From NCBI GenBank assembly GCA_049841135.1, contig JASGHK010000001.1, forward strand, positions 1,116,001-1,180,000: a stretch of DNA of 64,000 nucleotides, in the 5' to 3' direction. A model generated the notes under the pieces. That model saw only the letters and a list, made by a program, of their open reading frames with translations. It was not told the origin of the DNA and searched no databases. Within the stretch, counting starts at the first letter, position 1. Every line of letters starts with the position of its first letter. Source of the DNA: JACRCT01 sp049841135 (GTDB lineage: Bacteria; Myxococcota; Myxococcia; Myxococcales; UBA5297). Below, piece by piece: positions 7,558-17,399 of this stretch. Both the position numbers and the translations under genes were made by a program.

Positions 7558-10024
7558 CTAGTGGAAGTCGCAGATCCGGATCGCGGTGGCCTGCGGGTCC
7601 AGCGGATTCAGCGCGACGCACTTCTCGTCGGCGCCGACGACCTCGCAGGACTCGCCCGAGCCGCAGGCGCCGCACGTGCCGCCGCAGCCGTCGTCGCCGC
7701 AGCTCCGCATGTAGCAGTTCGGCACGCAGGCGACGCAGGCGTTCGGAGTCACCTTGGTGTCGCACTTCTTGCCGACCTCGCAGCCGCAGATCCCGCCGCA
7801 GCCGTCGGGCTGGCCGCTGCACTTGCCGGTGCAGGCGGGCACGCAGGTGTCGCAGGCCTTGGTGGTGGCGTTGCAGACCTTGTTGCCGTCGCAGCCGCAG
7901 AGGGTGCAGTCGGTGCAGGCGACGCAGACGTTCGGGTCCGCCTCGGTGTTGCACATCTGGCCGACCGGGCAGCCGCAGTGGCCGCCGCCGAAGTCGTCCT
8001 CGCCGTTGCAGAGGTCGGCGCAGATCGGCGTGTAGCAGGTCTCGGCGCTGGTGCGGGTGTCGCACTTGAGGCCGGAGTCACAGCCGCAGGTGCCGCCGCA
8101 GCCGTCCGGCTGGCCGTTGCACTTGCCGATGCAGTCCGGCGTGCAGGTGACGCAGGCGTTCGGGTTCGCGGCGGTGTCGCACTTCTTGCCGGCCGGGCAG
8201 CCGCAGGTCCCACCGCAGCCGTCGGCCTCGCCGTTGCACTTGCCGGTGCAGTCGGGAGCGCAGCACCTGGCGCCGGCGCAGCCGCCGCAGACCACGTTCG
8301 AGGCCGGGCACTCGGCGCCCTTGCACCAGCCCACGCACTTGCCGGTGTCGGAGTCGACGCCGGTCTGGCAGACCAGACGGTCACCGCACTCGTAGCGCTT
8401 CTCGTTCTTGTCGGCGGAGAGGGTGCACGTGTCACCCTGCTCGCCCGCACTCGGCTGCAGCGGGACGCAGATGCCGTTGCCGGTGCTGTCGAAGTCCTCC
8501 GGGTAGCAGCCCTGTTTGTCGCCGAGGCCGTCATCCGGGCAGACGCTGCTGCCGAACGGGTCGCACTTGGTGAAGCAGACGCCCAGGATGGTCTTGGTCA
8601 GGCCGGGCACGCCGGTGAAGTCCATGCAGTAGTCGCCGGCGGCGCCGCTGCAGCCCAGGCCGGTGGGCACCGGGGCCGGGCTGGAGCCGGTGTAGGCGTT
8701 GCAGTACTTCCTGCACTGGCCGACGGCGCCGGTCCAGTCGTCCTCGGCGGTCGCCGGGCGCACGGGGTAGCAGAACTCGCCGGAGGGGCACAGGCTCGGG
8801 TAGGAGGTCTGGCCCTCGGCGCGAACGGCGTTCGGGTCGCAGGCGCCGAGGCTGGGCGCGGTGCCGTTCTGCTCGCAGACGCCGTACTCGTACACGCTGC
8901 CGTTGTACTCGAACGCGACCGGGACGCAGGTCGAGTCGCCAAGCGTGAGGTTGGTGCAGGGCTTGAAGTACTTGGCGCGGTCGGCGTCCGTGGTGCAGTT
9001 GGCGCCCTTGCAGGCGGGCACACACATGTTGTTGGTGCAGTGGAACTTGTAGGCGGCGCCGCCGCACTTCTCGGCGATGCCGCGGCAGAGGGTGTTGTCC
9101 ATGACGCCGCTGCTGTTCTTGCAGGAGCGCATGCATTCCGGGGCGTTGTAGACGCCGCTGACGCAGTCCACCTTGCCGCCGTCGGCGGGCTGCCCGCAGC
9201 CGACCTTCACGTCGCACGGCTCGCCCTCGATGGGCTTGCGGCACTCGCTGGCGACCCAGGTGCTCGAGTCCGTGATGTCGATGGGGCATACCAGGCCGAG
9301 GCTGGCGCAGCTGTCCTCGAACGACTTGTTGCCGTAGCTGTAGCCCGGGGTGCAGGTGCAGGGCAGCTTCGCGCAGAAGTTGCCGTAGTCGGGGTCCTTG
9401 TTGCACAGCTCGCCGGGATCACAGTCGTCCACGCTCCCGCAGTCCTTGCCGGAGCTGTCGATCAGCAAGTTGAGGAGGTTCTTCCTGTCGCAGCTCTGGC
9501 CGGGCTTGCAGGTCTCGCCAGTGGCGGACTCCGGCGGGCAGGTCGGCTTCTGGCAGTGACCGGTGGTATCGGTGTCGTGGATGCAGGTCTCACCGGCGGC
9601 GCAGCCGACGGTCCCGCAGATCTCCACGCAACCCAGGTCGTTCCCGGTGAAGCCACAGTACTGGTCGGTGCCGCAAGCCGGATCGCAGGTCGGAACCACG
9701 CACACGCCGGCGTTATTGCACTGCTTGCCGTCGGCACAGGCGGCGGTGCCGCAAGTGCCGCCGCACCCGTCGAGACCCACACTCGCGACCGAGACAGTTG
9801 GCCGCGGGATCGCAGGCCGCATCGGGCGGATCGGTGCTGGCGTCCTTGAACGGAGTGCCGCTGTCGGTCTTCGTGTTGCCGCCGGCGTCCTTCTTCAGGA
9901 CCGAAGCGTCGTCGCTGACGTCGTTGCCGTCCTTGGTGTCGCCGCCAATCTTCTCGGGGCAGCCCGTCAGGGCCAGCGCCATCACTGCGGCGCAACACGC
10001 ACACAGAAGATTCCTCACGTTCAT
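7558..10024 (-). CDS. Large cysteine-rich repeat lipoprotein A (one frame break)
   Basis: The restored protein has ~821 residues. It starts MNVRNLLCACCAAVMALALTGC, a signal peptide with a LTGC lipobox, preceded by AGGGAG. After a low-complexity Asp/Lys-rich spacer comes a long series of cysteine-rich modules of the type CTGKCNGEADGCGGTCGCPAG, with KKCDTAANPNACVTC between them. Modules are densest in the first ~60 and last ~220 residues; the middle holds less regular Cys pairs (CTCTPGYSYGN, CEQNGTAPSLGACDPN). The frame is broken at about 9773-9776 (GAGACCC); one base removed gives ECGLDGCGGTCGT, a perfect module. The second Cys-rich gene (10365-13127) lies upstream in the same direction, separated by a terminator. 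It is probably a surface-exposed, disulfide-stabilised protein; its function is unknown. Confidence 0.7.
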
Positions 10025-10298
10025 TCTCGACTCCCTCTGGATTGCGCTGCTTTGACGTCCCCAGCCCGGGCACACAGCGGCCGTCAAGTGAAGCAGAAGT
10101 TCGAAGTGGGGACTGTAGTTGGCGGTGCGAAAGACTGTCAACACGCCCCACCAGCGGACTCCTGCTCGGCGAAGCCGTTAACTAGCAAGGGCCGCGCCCG
10201 GATAATCGGCTGGATTTTCGCCGGGTTATGCGCGCCAGTCCCTTGCCGAGATCCTGGCAGAGGCGTGAGGTTGCTGGCAGCAAAGCGCCAGACATGAA

Positions 10299-10330
10299 GA
10301 GGCCCCGCCCTATGTGCTGGGCGGGGCCTC
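10299..10330 (-). terminator. Hairpin terminator after cysteine-rich gene B
   Basis: GAGGCCCCGCCC (10299-10310) pairs with GGGCGGGGCCTC (10319-10330) around an 8-base loop. It lies just beyond the stop of the minus-strand gene ending at 10365 and upstream of gene A, so the two Cys-rich genes are probably transcribed separately. Confidence 0.7.
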
Positions 10331-10364
10331 CGAGGACTTCGGTTACGGCAAACGACGATTCAGC

Positions 10365-13127
10365 TTACGGGATGCACTGGCCCAGCTTCTGGCCGGCGGT
10401 GAAAGGCTCGCACGAGTAGCCAGAGGGCTGGCACGCGGCGCAGGCGCCCGTGGTGCAGGTGGTGCTGTCGCACCAGCCGGCGCACTTGCCGTTGTCACCG
10501 CAGAACAGCTCGCCGGTGCACTCCTTGCGGAAGTCGACGCACTGGCCGTTGGTGCCACACAGCTCGTTGGCGGCACACTGGGCGTCGGTGGTGCAGGCGG
10601 TGCCCGTGCCGCAGTCAGCGCCGGCGGCCTTGGCGTTCGGCTTGTTGGCCGTGCAGTAGCCCGTGCCGTCGTACTCGTTGGGAACGCAGCCGTAGGGGTT
10701 GCCGTAGGCGTCGCTGCCCGTGCACTGCTGGTTGTAGACGTTGCAGCCCGGGAAGCAGAGGCCGAACAGCGAATACGGGAAGTCCGTGAGGGACGTGTTG
10801 TCGGCGCCGAACCAGAACGAGTAGTCGACACAGTAGTTGCCGGCGGTGCAGTCGGTGGCCGGCTTCGGGGTGATCGAGGAGGTGCCGACGGCGGCGTTGC
10901 AGACCGGGCGGCAGACGCCCTCGTAGCCGTCCTTGGCCGTGTTGATCTGGGTGACGTCGCAGTACGTGCCCTGGGCGCAGAGGCCGGCCGGGTTGCGGCG
11001 GTCGGCGTTCGGATCGCACTTGGTGGTCGCGGTGCCCGTCTGGAAGCAGTAGCCGTTGTCGATGAGCCCGGTGCCGGCGGCATTGCGGGCCGGCAGCGGC
11101 AGGCAGATGCCGTCGCTGAGTCCGCCGGCATTGCAGGGCTTGAAGTAGTTTTCACGGTTACTCAGCGTGGCAACGGTGCTCTCCGGATCCAAGCAGATGT
11201 TCGCGTCGCACACGAGCTTGCCGTAGTTCTGGCACTTGTCCCACGGGTTCTGGCACTTGCTGCTGTCCGCGGCGCTGGCGCACTTCTGAGCGCAGAAGTA
11301 CAGGGTCCCGCCGCTCTGCAGCTGGAACGACTCGCAGGTCAGCTTCGGGTTCGACACGGTGTCGCAAGCCGGGCTGCCCCAGGTGGTGCACTCGTCCCAG
11401 TTGCCAGGAACGGCGCACTTCCAGGGCCCATTGCCGCTCGCGTCGCAGGCCTTGCCGAGGTACTGGCAGCTGTTGACGAAGCCGGAGGTCAGCGAGGGCA
11501 TGCAGGTGCAGGAGGGGTTGGGGCCGGTGAGCGGGTCGCAGGTCGCCCCATCCTCGAAGCAGCTGAGGTCGGCGCAGATCTGGCCGGGCTCGCAGGTTTC
11601 GCCGTTGCAGGTGACGGCCGCCGCCTTGCAACGCTTGGTCGTGGCGTCGCACATGAAGTTGGTGTCCTTCGCGTAGCAGCTGTCCTTCACGGTGTTGGTG
11701 CTGACCTTGCACTCGCAGGTCTGGGTGGTGGCGTTGCAGGTCTCGCCCGAGGTGCAATTGGTGCAGCCGCCCCCCGGCTCGCAGACCTTGGTCGTCGGGT
11801 TGCAGACCTCGGTGCCGCAGGAGCTGGTGGTGCACTCGCAGATGCCGGTGGCGGTGTTGCAGAACGGCAGCTTGGTGTTGGTGCAGTTGGCGCTCGAGGT
11901 GCAGCCCGTGCTGACGGTCTCGCAGGCCTTGGTGGTCGTGTTGCAGGTCTTGCCGGTCGGGCAGGTGTTGGGGCTGACCGTGCACTCGCAGTTGTTGGTG
12001 GTGGCGTTGCAGGGCTGCTCGGCGGTGCAGGTCTTGCCAGAGCAGGCGCCGGGGGTCTCGCAGGCCTTGGTGGTCGTGTTGCAGGTCTTGCCCGACGGGC
12101 AGGTGTTGGGGGTGACCGTGCACTCGCACATGTTGGTGGTGGCGTTGCAGGGCTGCTCGGCGGTGCAGTTCTTGCCAGCGCAGGCGGTGGTGGCCTCGCA
12201 CAGTTTGGTGGTGGTGTTGCAGGTCTTGCTCACCGCGGAGCAGGAGGCGGTCGTGCACTCGCAGGCGCCGTTGGCGGGGTTGCAGGGCGTCTCGGCGCCA
12301 CAGGTGTTGCCCGCGCACTTGTCGGTGACGTCGGGGATGCACTTCTTGAGCGTCGCGTCGCACTTGTAGCCGGTGTCGCAAGGGGTGGCGGTCAGGCCGC
12401 AGCGGCACTTGCCGTCGGTCGGGTCGCAGGTCTCGCCGTTCATGGCGCAGTTGATGCCGTCGCAGATCTGGCCCTGGTCGACGCAGACGCCGTCGTTGTT
12501 GCAGACCTTGCCACCGGTGCAGGCCGAGCCACAGGCGTTGCCGCAGGCGTCCTCGCCGCAGGCGCGGGTGCCGCAGCCGCAGGTCTCGCACTTGTTGGCC
12601 ACGCACTTCTCGGTGGCCTTCACGCAGCAGTCGGTGCCGCAGGTTTCCTCAGTGGTCGCGTTGCAGGTCGGGGTGGTGGCCTCGCACTTGCCCGCGGCGT
12701 TGCAGGTCTTGTTCGCGCCGCACGAGGTCGCGTTGCACTTGCAGGAGCCGTCGGCCGCGACACAGTCAGGGGTCTCGCCGCTGCAGGGATTCGGGCTGCA
12801 CAGGTCGCCGCTCTTGCAGGTGTGGGTCGAGGTCTGGCAGACCTTCGGGCTCTCGCAGGTGCCGCAAGTGTTGTTGCAGCTGTCCTTGCCGCACGCCCAG
12901 TTCTCCGTGGTGCACTCGCAATCGGTGCAGACGTCGTTCATGCACTCCTGGCTGGCGCCGCAGCAGACGCCGCCGCACTTCTCCTTGCCGCCGGCGCAGG
13001 TCTGGTTGCCGGCGTCGAGGCCGGGGAGCTTGCCAGTGTCAGGGTTGGTGTTGGGCGGGTTGCCGCCACAGCCGACGGCCGCCAGGGACAGCACGGCGAT
13101 ACAGATACACTTCGCGAACTGTTTCAT
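10365..13127 (-). CDS. Large cysteine-rich repeat lipoprotein B
   Basis: An uninterrupted 920-residue protein starting MKQFAKCICIAVLSLAAVGC, a lipoprotein signal (AVGC), with AGAGGAA upstream of ATG 13127. The N-terminal half consists of short modules such as CTAEQPCNATTNMCECTV and NTCPSGKTCNTTTKACET, repeated with slight changes (at least four near-copies between residues ~200 and 420). The C-terminal half is less regular and contains CSNPCG-like and YCVDYSFWFGAD segments. It resembles protein A in overall plan (lipoprotein, Cys-rich modules, similar C-terminal architecture with ..GYCFQ.., ..YCDVTQ..), so the two are likely paralogues. It presumably sits outside the outer membrane; no enzymatic domain is recognised. 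Confidence 0.7.
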   Translation of the reverse strand: MKQFAKCICIAVLSLAAVGCGGNPPNTNPDTGKLPGLDAGNQTCAGGKEKCGGVCCGASQECMNDVCTDCECTTENWACGKDSCNNTCGTCESPKVCQTSTHTCKSGDLCSPNPCSGETPDCVAADGSCKCNATSCGANKTCNAAGKCEATTPTCNATTEETCGTDCCVKATEKCVANKCETCGCGTRACGEDACGNACGSACTGGKVCNNDGVCVDQGQICDGINCAMNGETCDPTDGKCRCGLTATPCDTGYKCDATLKKCIPDVTDKCAGNTCGAETPCNPANGACECTTASCSAVSKTCNTTTKLCEATTACAGKNCTAEQPCNATTNMCECTVTPNTCPSGKTCNTTTKACETPGACSGKTCTAEQPCNATTNNCECTVSPNTCPTGKTCNTTTKACETVSTGCTSSANCTNTKLPFCNTATGICECTTSSCGTEVCNPTTKVCEPGGGCTNCTSGETCNATTQTCECKVSTNTVKDSCYAKDTNFMCDATTKRCKAAAVTCNGETCEPGQICADLSCFEDGATCDPLTGPNPSCTCMPSLTSGFVNSCQYLGKACDASGNGPWKCAVPGNWDECTTWGSPACDTVSNPKLTCESFQLQSGGTLYFCAQKCASAADSSKCQNPWDKCQNYGKLVCDANICLDPESTVATLSNRENYFKPCNAGGLSDGICLPLPARNAAGTGLIDNGYCFQTGTATTKCDPNADRRNPAGLCAQGTYCDVTQINTAKDGYEGVCRPVCNAAVGTSSITPKPATDCTAGNYCVDYSFWFGADNTSLTDFPYSLFGLCFPGCNVYNQQCTGSDAYGNPYGCVPNEYDGTGYCTANKPNAKAAGADCGTGTACTTDAQCAANELCGTNGQCVDFRKECTGELFCGDNGKCAGWCDSTTCTTGACAACQPSGYSCEPFTAGQKLGQCIP

Positions 13128-13297
13128 GGGGTTCCTCTGGTTGGAGAAATCGGGACTTCCGGCCCTGCCGTAGCTGAGCCCCTCTGTGGCCCAGCAATCT
13201 TCTGAACGGCGCATACTAGCACACACGTAGGCGCGAATGCGATAGGCCGAAAGTTGCAGTGTCGGCGGAGAGCTCGGGACCTGGGCGACGACGACGC

Positions 13298-14904
13298 CTA
13301 GAGGTGCGTCTTCAGGCCGATCCGGAAGCCCATGTAGGTCTCGACGGCGCGACCGAACTCCGGGTGCGTGTCGACCGGGTTGTTGTAGCGGTCCCCGAAG
13401 TAGGCGTACTCGAACATGGCCTGCAGCCCGATGTGCCACTCGGGGTGGCCGAGGTCGCTGGTGAGCCCGCCCTCGACGAACCAGCCGCCACCCTGGGTCG
13501 GGCGGTTGTTCTCCGGGTCCCCGGCGCCGTAGCCGCAGACGCCCGCCGTCGGATCGCAGCCGGGCTTGCCCACGCGCTCCACCGCCCCGGGGCCCGCGAA
13601 CGGCACGAGCGTGCCCTTGGCCTCGACGCGCAGGAAGCGGTGCAGCGGCATGGCCAGGTCCAGCTGGCCATAGAAGCCGTTGCGGACACTCTCCAGGATC
13701 TTCGGGTTCTCGCCGACGTAGAAGGCGTGGTTGAGCCAGCCGCCGCGGATGCCGGCCCAGCCGTCCCCCACCCCGCCGATGCGGAAGTAGAAGCGGTAGA
13801 GGATCTCCACCATCATCCGCTCTTGGCGCGACTCGAAGCTCTTGTCGACCGAGTCCTCGGTGTAGTGCGTGCGCAGGCCCAGGCTCGTGCCGTACGCGAA
13901 GGAGAGCCCGACGCCGCGAACGAAGTTGTCGAGGAAGCGCAGCGGGAACACGTCCAGGCGCGCCAGGACGCCGGCGTAGGGAGCACCGGTGGAGTACTTG
14001 ACCGCGCCGATCCCCGCGGTGCTCGGGGTCGGCTGCGAGCAGTCGGTGACCTCGGGGCAGTACTGGTAGGTGCGCCAGGTCAGGGGCATGTCGACGTAGA
14101 GGTGGACCCAGCCGGGCTTCGCCAGAATCCTCCTCGGACTTGAGCGGGCTCGATTCGGGCGCCGTCGACTCGGTCTCCTCCCCTGCTCTGACCTTGGCAT
14201 TGGCCTTGGGCTTGCGGGACGGCTCGGGCACCGCGGCCAGCGGCGCCTCGGGCTCGTCGTTGGAACCTGGCGCGCTGGTCTCGGTGACCACCGGCTCGGT
14301 GGTGGTGGCGGCAGGCTCAGGCTCGGGCTCAGCCTTCGGGGGCGGGGCGTTGCTGCCCTTGTCGCTGCCGATGGCGCCCACCGAAGCGGCGATGGCTGCC
14401 GCGAAGCGCTGGGCGGTGTTGGCCTTCGAGCTCGCCGCCGGGGAGCGGGATGGTCTTCTCCCGAATCTCCAGGCCGGCGACGTCGTAGATGCGCAGCGAG
14501 AGCTTGAGCTGCCCGCTGACCTTGAGGATCGACGCGGTCACCGCGGCGTCGCCGCCGGCGCCCTGCACCACCTTGCCCAGCGCCTTGGGGGCGGAGAGGT
14601 CGCGGACGCGGCGGCTGGCGGCGAGCGACTTGATCCGCGAGAACGGGATGACGTCGACCTCGTCGGCCTCCTGCACGGCCTTGACGATGGCATTGCGGAC
14701 CTGGTCGGCGCGGCCCTTGACGCGGGTGGTGTCGTTGAAGTCGGCGATGGTCACTGCCGGCCGGGCGTATGCGACGGCCGGAGCGAGGAGCGCGCCCACG
14801 CCCATTCCCAGCGCCAGCGCGCACACGGCGAGCGTCGCCCCTCGAGAGGCTCGGGGTGTCGTGGCCGTGTCCCAGGTGCCTGAGCGAGAGCTCGGCGCCG
14901 CCAT
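13298..14904 (-). CDS. TolB-like domain joined to outer-membrane beta-barrel (two frame breaks)
   Basis: The restored protein has 534 residues. After a signal/transmembrane segment (LAVCALALGMGVGALLAPAVAYA) comes VTIADFNDTTRVKGRADQVRNAIVKAV, resembling the TolB N-terminal/CsgG-like fold that senses or binds envelope partners. A Pro/Glu/Thr-rich linker (PPPKAEPEPEPAATTTEP) follows. The last ~280 residues have the alternating aromatic pattern of an outer-membrane barrel (HLYVDMPLTWRTYQYC, MMVEILYRFYFRIGGVG, MFEYAYFGDRYNN). Frame breaks lie at about 14423-14433 (next to GAGCTC) and 14124-14130 (AGAATCC); correcting both gives a length divisible by three. GGAGG lies 8 bases before ATG 14904. It is the last of three co-directional envelope genes. 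Confidence 0.65.
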
Positions 14905-14969
14905 GTCGCTGGCCTCCAACGTCGGTTCGAGTGCGTTTTTCCCGAAACTAGCGGAACGCGCCGCAGCGC

Positions 14970-16556
14970 TCAAGGAAGCGAATCGACCGAGAGCATGCCG
15001 ACCGCGTTGATCCACGCGTACTGCCGCTTGTCCGGCGAGGCCGCCACGCGCAGCGCCAGCCCCTTCGAGATGCGCCGGCCGTCCTTGAACACCAGGAAGA
15101 GCTCCGGAAGATCGCCCATCCACTCCAGCACCCCGGCGCCGCTGCCGTCGGCGAACGGCTCGATGAGGATGGCCTTCTCGCTGGCGCGGGTCTTCTGGCC
15201 CGTCGCCGGGTCGTAGAGGTCGAGGGCGGCGGCTTCCGAGACGGAGCCGTCCTTCATCGCCGGGATGCACGCCACCAGCGAGCCGGCCGAGGCCACCAGG
15301 CAGCAGCCGATGCAGCTCAGGGTGTCGAGCGTGCGCGACTCGCCGGTCTCGGTGTTGATGGAGACCAGCCGCGCCCCGACCCCCGGCTGCTCGAGCGGGG
15401 CCGGCACGATGACGAAGCGCGCGTCGCCGGTGATGGCGTGCGCGAACGGCGGCGCGCCGCGCGCCGCCGACAAGAGCGGGCGGCCTGTGGGCTCGTCGAG
15501 CACTCCCAGGTCGCGATCCTGACCTTCGCGGCGCGAGAGCCCGGTCCACAGCCGCCAGGTCTTGTTGACCTTGGACTCGGGCTCCATCCAGGCGATCGAC
15601 TCGCCGTCGGCGGAGAAGCTCGGCGCTGACCGCCCCGACGATCTCGCGGACGACGACCCCGGTGTCGGCGCGCTGGACCAGGGCGACCTCGGGCCCGGAG
15701 TCCATGCGCAGCACGGTGGAGCCGCCGCGCGAGTAGGCGAAGTCGTAGCCCAGCCCCAGCGGCAGGTCGAGGTCGGGCAGCGGTCGGTAGGCGTGGATCA
15801 TCCCCGAGGTGGGGTCCTGCCAGGAGACCGCCGAGCCGTCGGCGTTGGTGATGACGCAATAGGGGAACGCGGCCGCGTTGCACGGGAAGTTGAGCTTCGC
15901 GAGCAGGAACCCTTCGAGCTCCCACGGGCGGAAGCGCGCCTCGACTTTGTCGTTGTCCACCCGCGGGTAGGCGATGCCGTAGGGCGTGACCACGAGCGAG
16001 GCGGCCATGTCTTCGCGCGAGACCGATCCGATGGGCAGCTGGTAGACGAGCTCGTGGCTCTTCCCCTGCGAATTGACCCGCAGGATGTCGATGGCCTGCG
16101 GCGCGACCGAGGGGCGTGCGTAGGCCAGGTCCTTGCCGTCCTGGCCCACGACGGCGTCGAGGACGCCCACGTCGACCAGCGAGGTGACGGGAGGGCCCTC
16201 GGGGACGAGCGGATCCGGCCGGACGTCGAAGAGCGAGATGACGCCCTCTTCCTTGATCAGGATGGCGAGCCGGCTGGCATCGCGGGAGGACCGGACGCAG
16301 TCCAGGGACTTGGTCTGCGAGTCGCCGCAGTTCTTCCCCAGCACCTTGCGCGGCGTGTTCCCGGGCGGGCGGGAGACGTAGATGCCGTCGGTGGCGTGGA
16401 GGACCAGGGCCTTGCCGTCGGCGGAGTACTTCACGTCGGTGAAGACAGTCGTCGGCGTGGGATTGACGCAGTCGCACCCGCCCACGAGCGCGGCCAGGAC
16501 GAGGCAGGCGACGGCGTTGGCGCGGGGGCTCAGGGGCGGCTCTCCATCTTCGTCAT
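14970..16556 (-). CDS. Beta-propeller-like (WD40/TolB-type) lipoprotein (two frame breaks)
   Basis: The mature part has repeated strands such as FTDVKYSADGKALVLHATDGIYV, RSSRDASRLAILIKEEG and AVVGQDGKDLAYAR, typical of TolB/PD40 propeller blades. With the breaks corrected the protein is ~528 residues. One break is GAGAAGCTC at 15615-15621 (restoring SAELSADGESIAWMEPE). The other is a missing C near 16533-16536; adding it links an ATG at 16556 to the signal peptide (MTKMESRP then LSPRANAVACLVLAALVGGC), giving a clear GGC lipobox. That ATG overlaps the stop of the upstream gene as ATGA, which indicates translational coupling. Without the correction only a CTG (16533) or GTG (16485) start exists. 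The role is probably a periplasmic or surface scaffold protein. Confidence 0.6.
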
Positions 16557-17342
16557 CTCGGCATCATCTCGGTTCGGGGCCCTTCAGGCGGATGGGCAGC
16601 TCGAGCCTCCACGTCCGCGACCCCGGGGAACGTCCAGATCCAAAGGCCATCGGCGACGCAATCGTACAACGCGGGCAAGTCCTCGCGCCGCAGCGACAGC
16701 GTCACGTCGTCCACCTTCCCCGTCGAGTCGACCGAGAGCCTGGCCGACAGCTCCAGAGCTGGAGTTCCGGGGGCCTGGGCGGCGTGGGCGTCGAAGCAGC
16801 CCTGCAGCTCTCCCATCCGGGCCGCGGCGATGGCGGCTGGGTTCCCCTTCGGCGCCCGCTTGCCGCCCCCCATCTTGTCGAGGAGCTTCTCGCAGCGGGC
16901 CGCGAGCGCCTTGTCGGCCCCGCCGAGAATCGACACAGGAGCGCAGGTGAGCGCGCGAGGTCTGCAGCGCCAGCTCCACGGTATTCGCCGTCTGCTCCGC
17001 CCAGGCCGACCGGAGCGACTCGCCCCTCGCCGCCGTCGGAGCCTTGACCGCGAACAGCTCCCGGGCGAAGGCCTCGTGCGCCTCGGCGATGACCAGGTGC
17101 GCCTCCATCCGCGCGGACAAATCGCTTCCGCGAACGAGCGGCCGAGCAGCGCCGGCCAGAGCCGCGAGCGCGGTCTTGCGGTGGCGGATGGCCTCGACCC
17201 TGGCCTCGCCCTTCTCCTCGAGCTTGACCTCGGCGAGCCGCTTGACGCTCGCCTGCAGCTCGACGAGCGCCGGCGGAGACGGCGGCGCCGCAGCCAAGAA
17301 CAGGACGGAGAGCCCGGCCGCCAAGCACGAATTCATCAGCAC
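16553..17342 (-). CDS. Secreted protein with AgmX/PglI-type C-terminal domain (one frame break)
   Basis: The restored protein has 262 residues and starts MLMNSCLAAGLSVLFLAAAP, a signal peptide. The middle is helical and Ala/Glu-rich. The C-terminal ~95 residues (AAARMGELQGCFDAHAAQAPGTPALELSARLSVDSTGKVDDVTL, then CVADGLWIWTFPG) match the TonB-like AgmX/PglI C-terminal domain common in myxobacteria, where it occurs in proteins linked to gliding and envelope machines. The frame break is GAGAATC at 16925-16931; dropping one A reads CVDLGGADKALA without interruption. Its stop overlaps the next gene's start. A specific link to gliding is not shown. Confidence 0.65.
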
Positions 17343-17347
17343 GCCCC

Positions 17348-17397
17348 AGCCCGCGAAGGCGGGCTTCGCAACGTCAGGCGCGACTTCAGTCGCCGGC
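17348..17397 (-). repeat. Dispersed extragenic palindromic repeat, copy 2
   Basis: Inverted copy of the element at 3083-3130. Read on the minus strand it carries GGCGACTGAAGTCGC and then a perfect hairpin AGCCCGCCTTCGCGGGCT. It fills the gap between the phosphatase gene (17400) and the AgmX/PglI-like gene, and could terminate phosphatase transcription. Confidence 0.6.
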
Positions 17398-17399
17398 CC

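Noticed and set aside
7561..13205. Long plus-strand open frames (762 and 963 codons) opposite the cysteine-rich genes
   Set aside because: They are antisense shadows of Cys-rich codons. The minus-strand proteins have signal peptides, ribosome binding sites and terminators.
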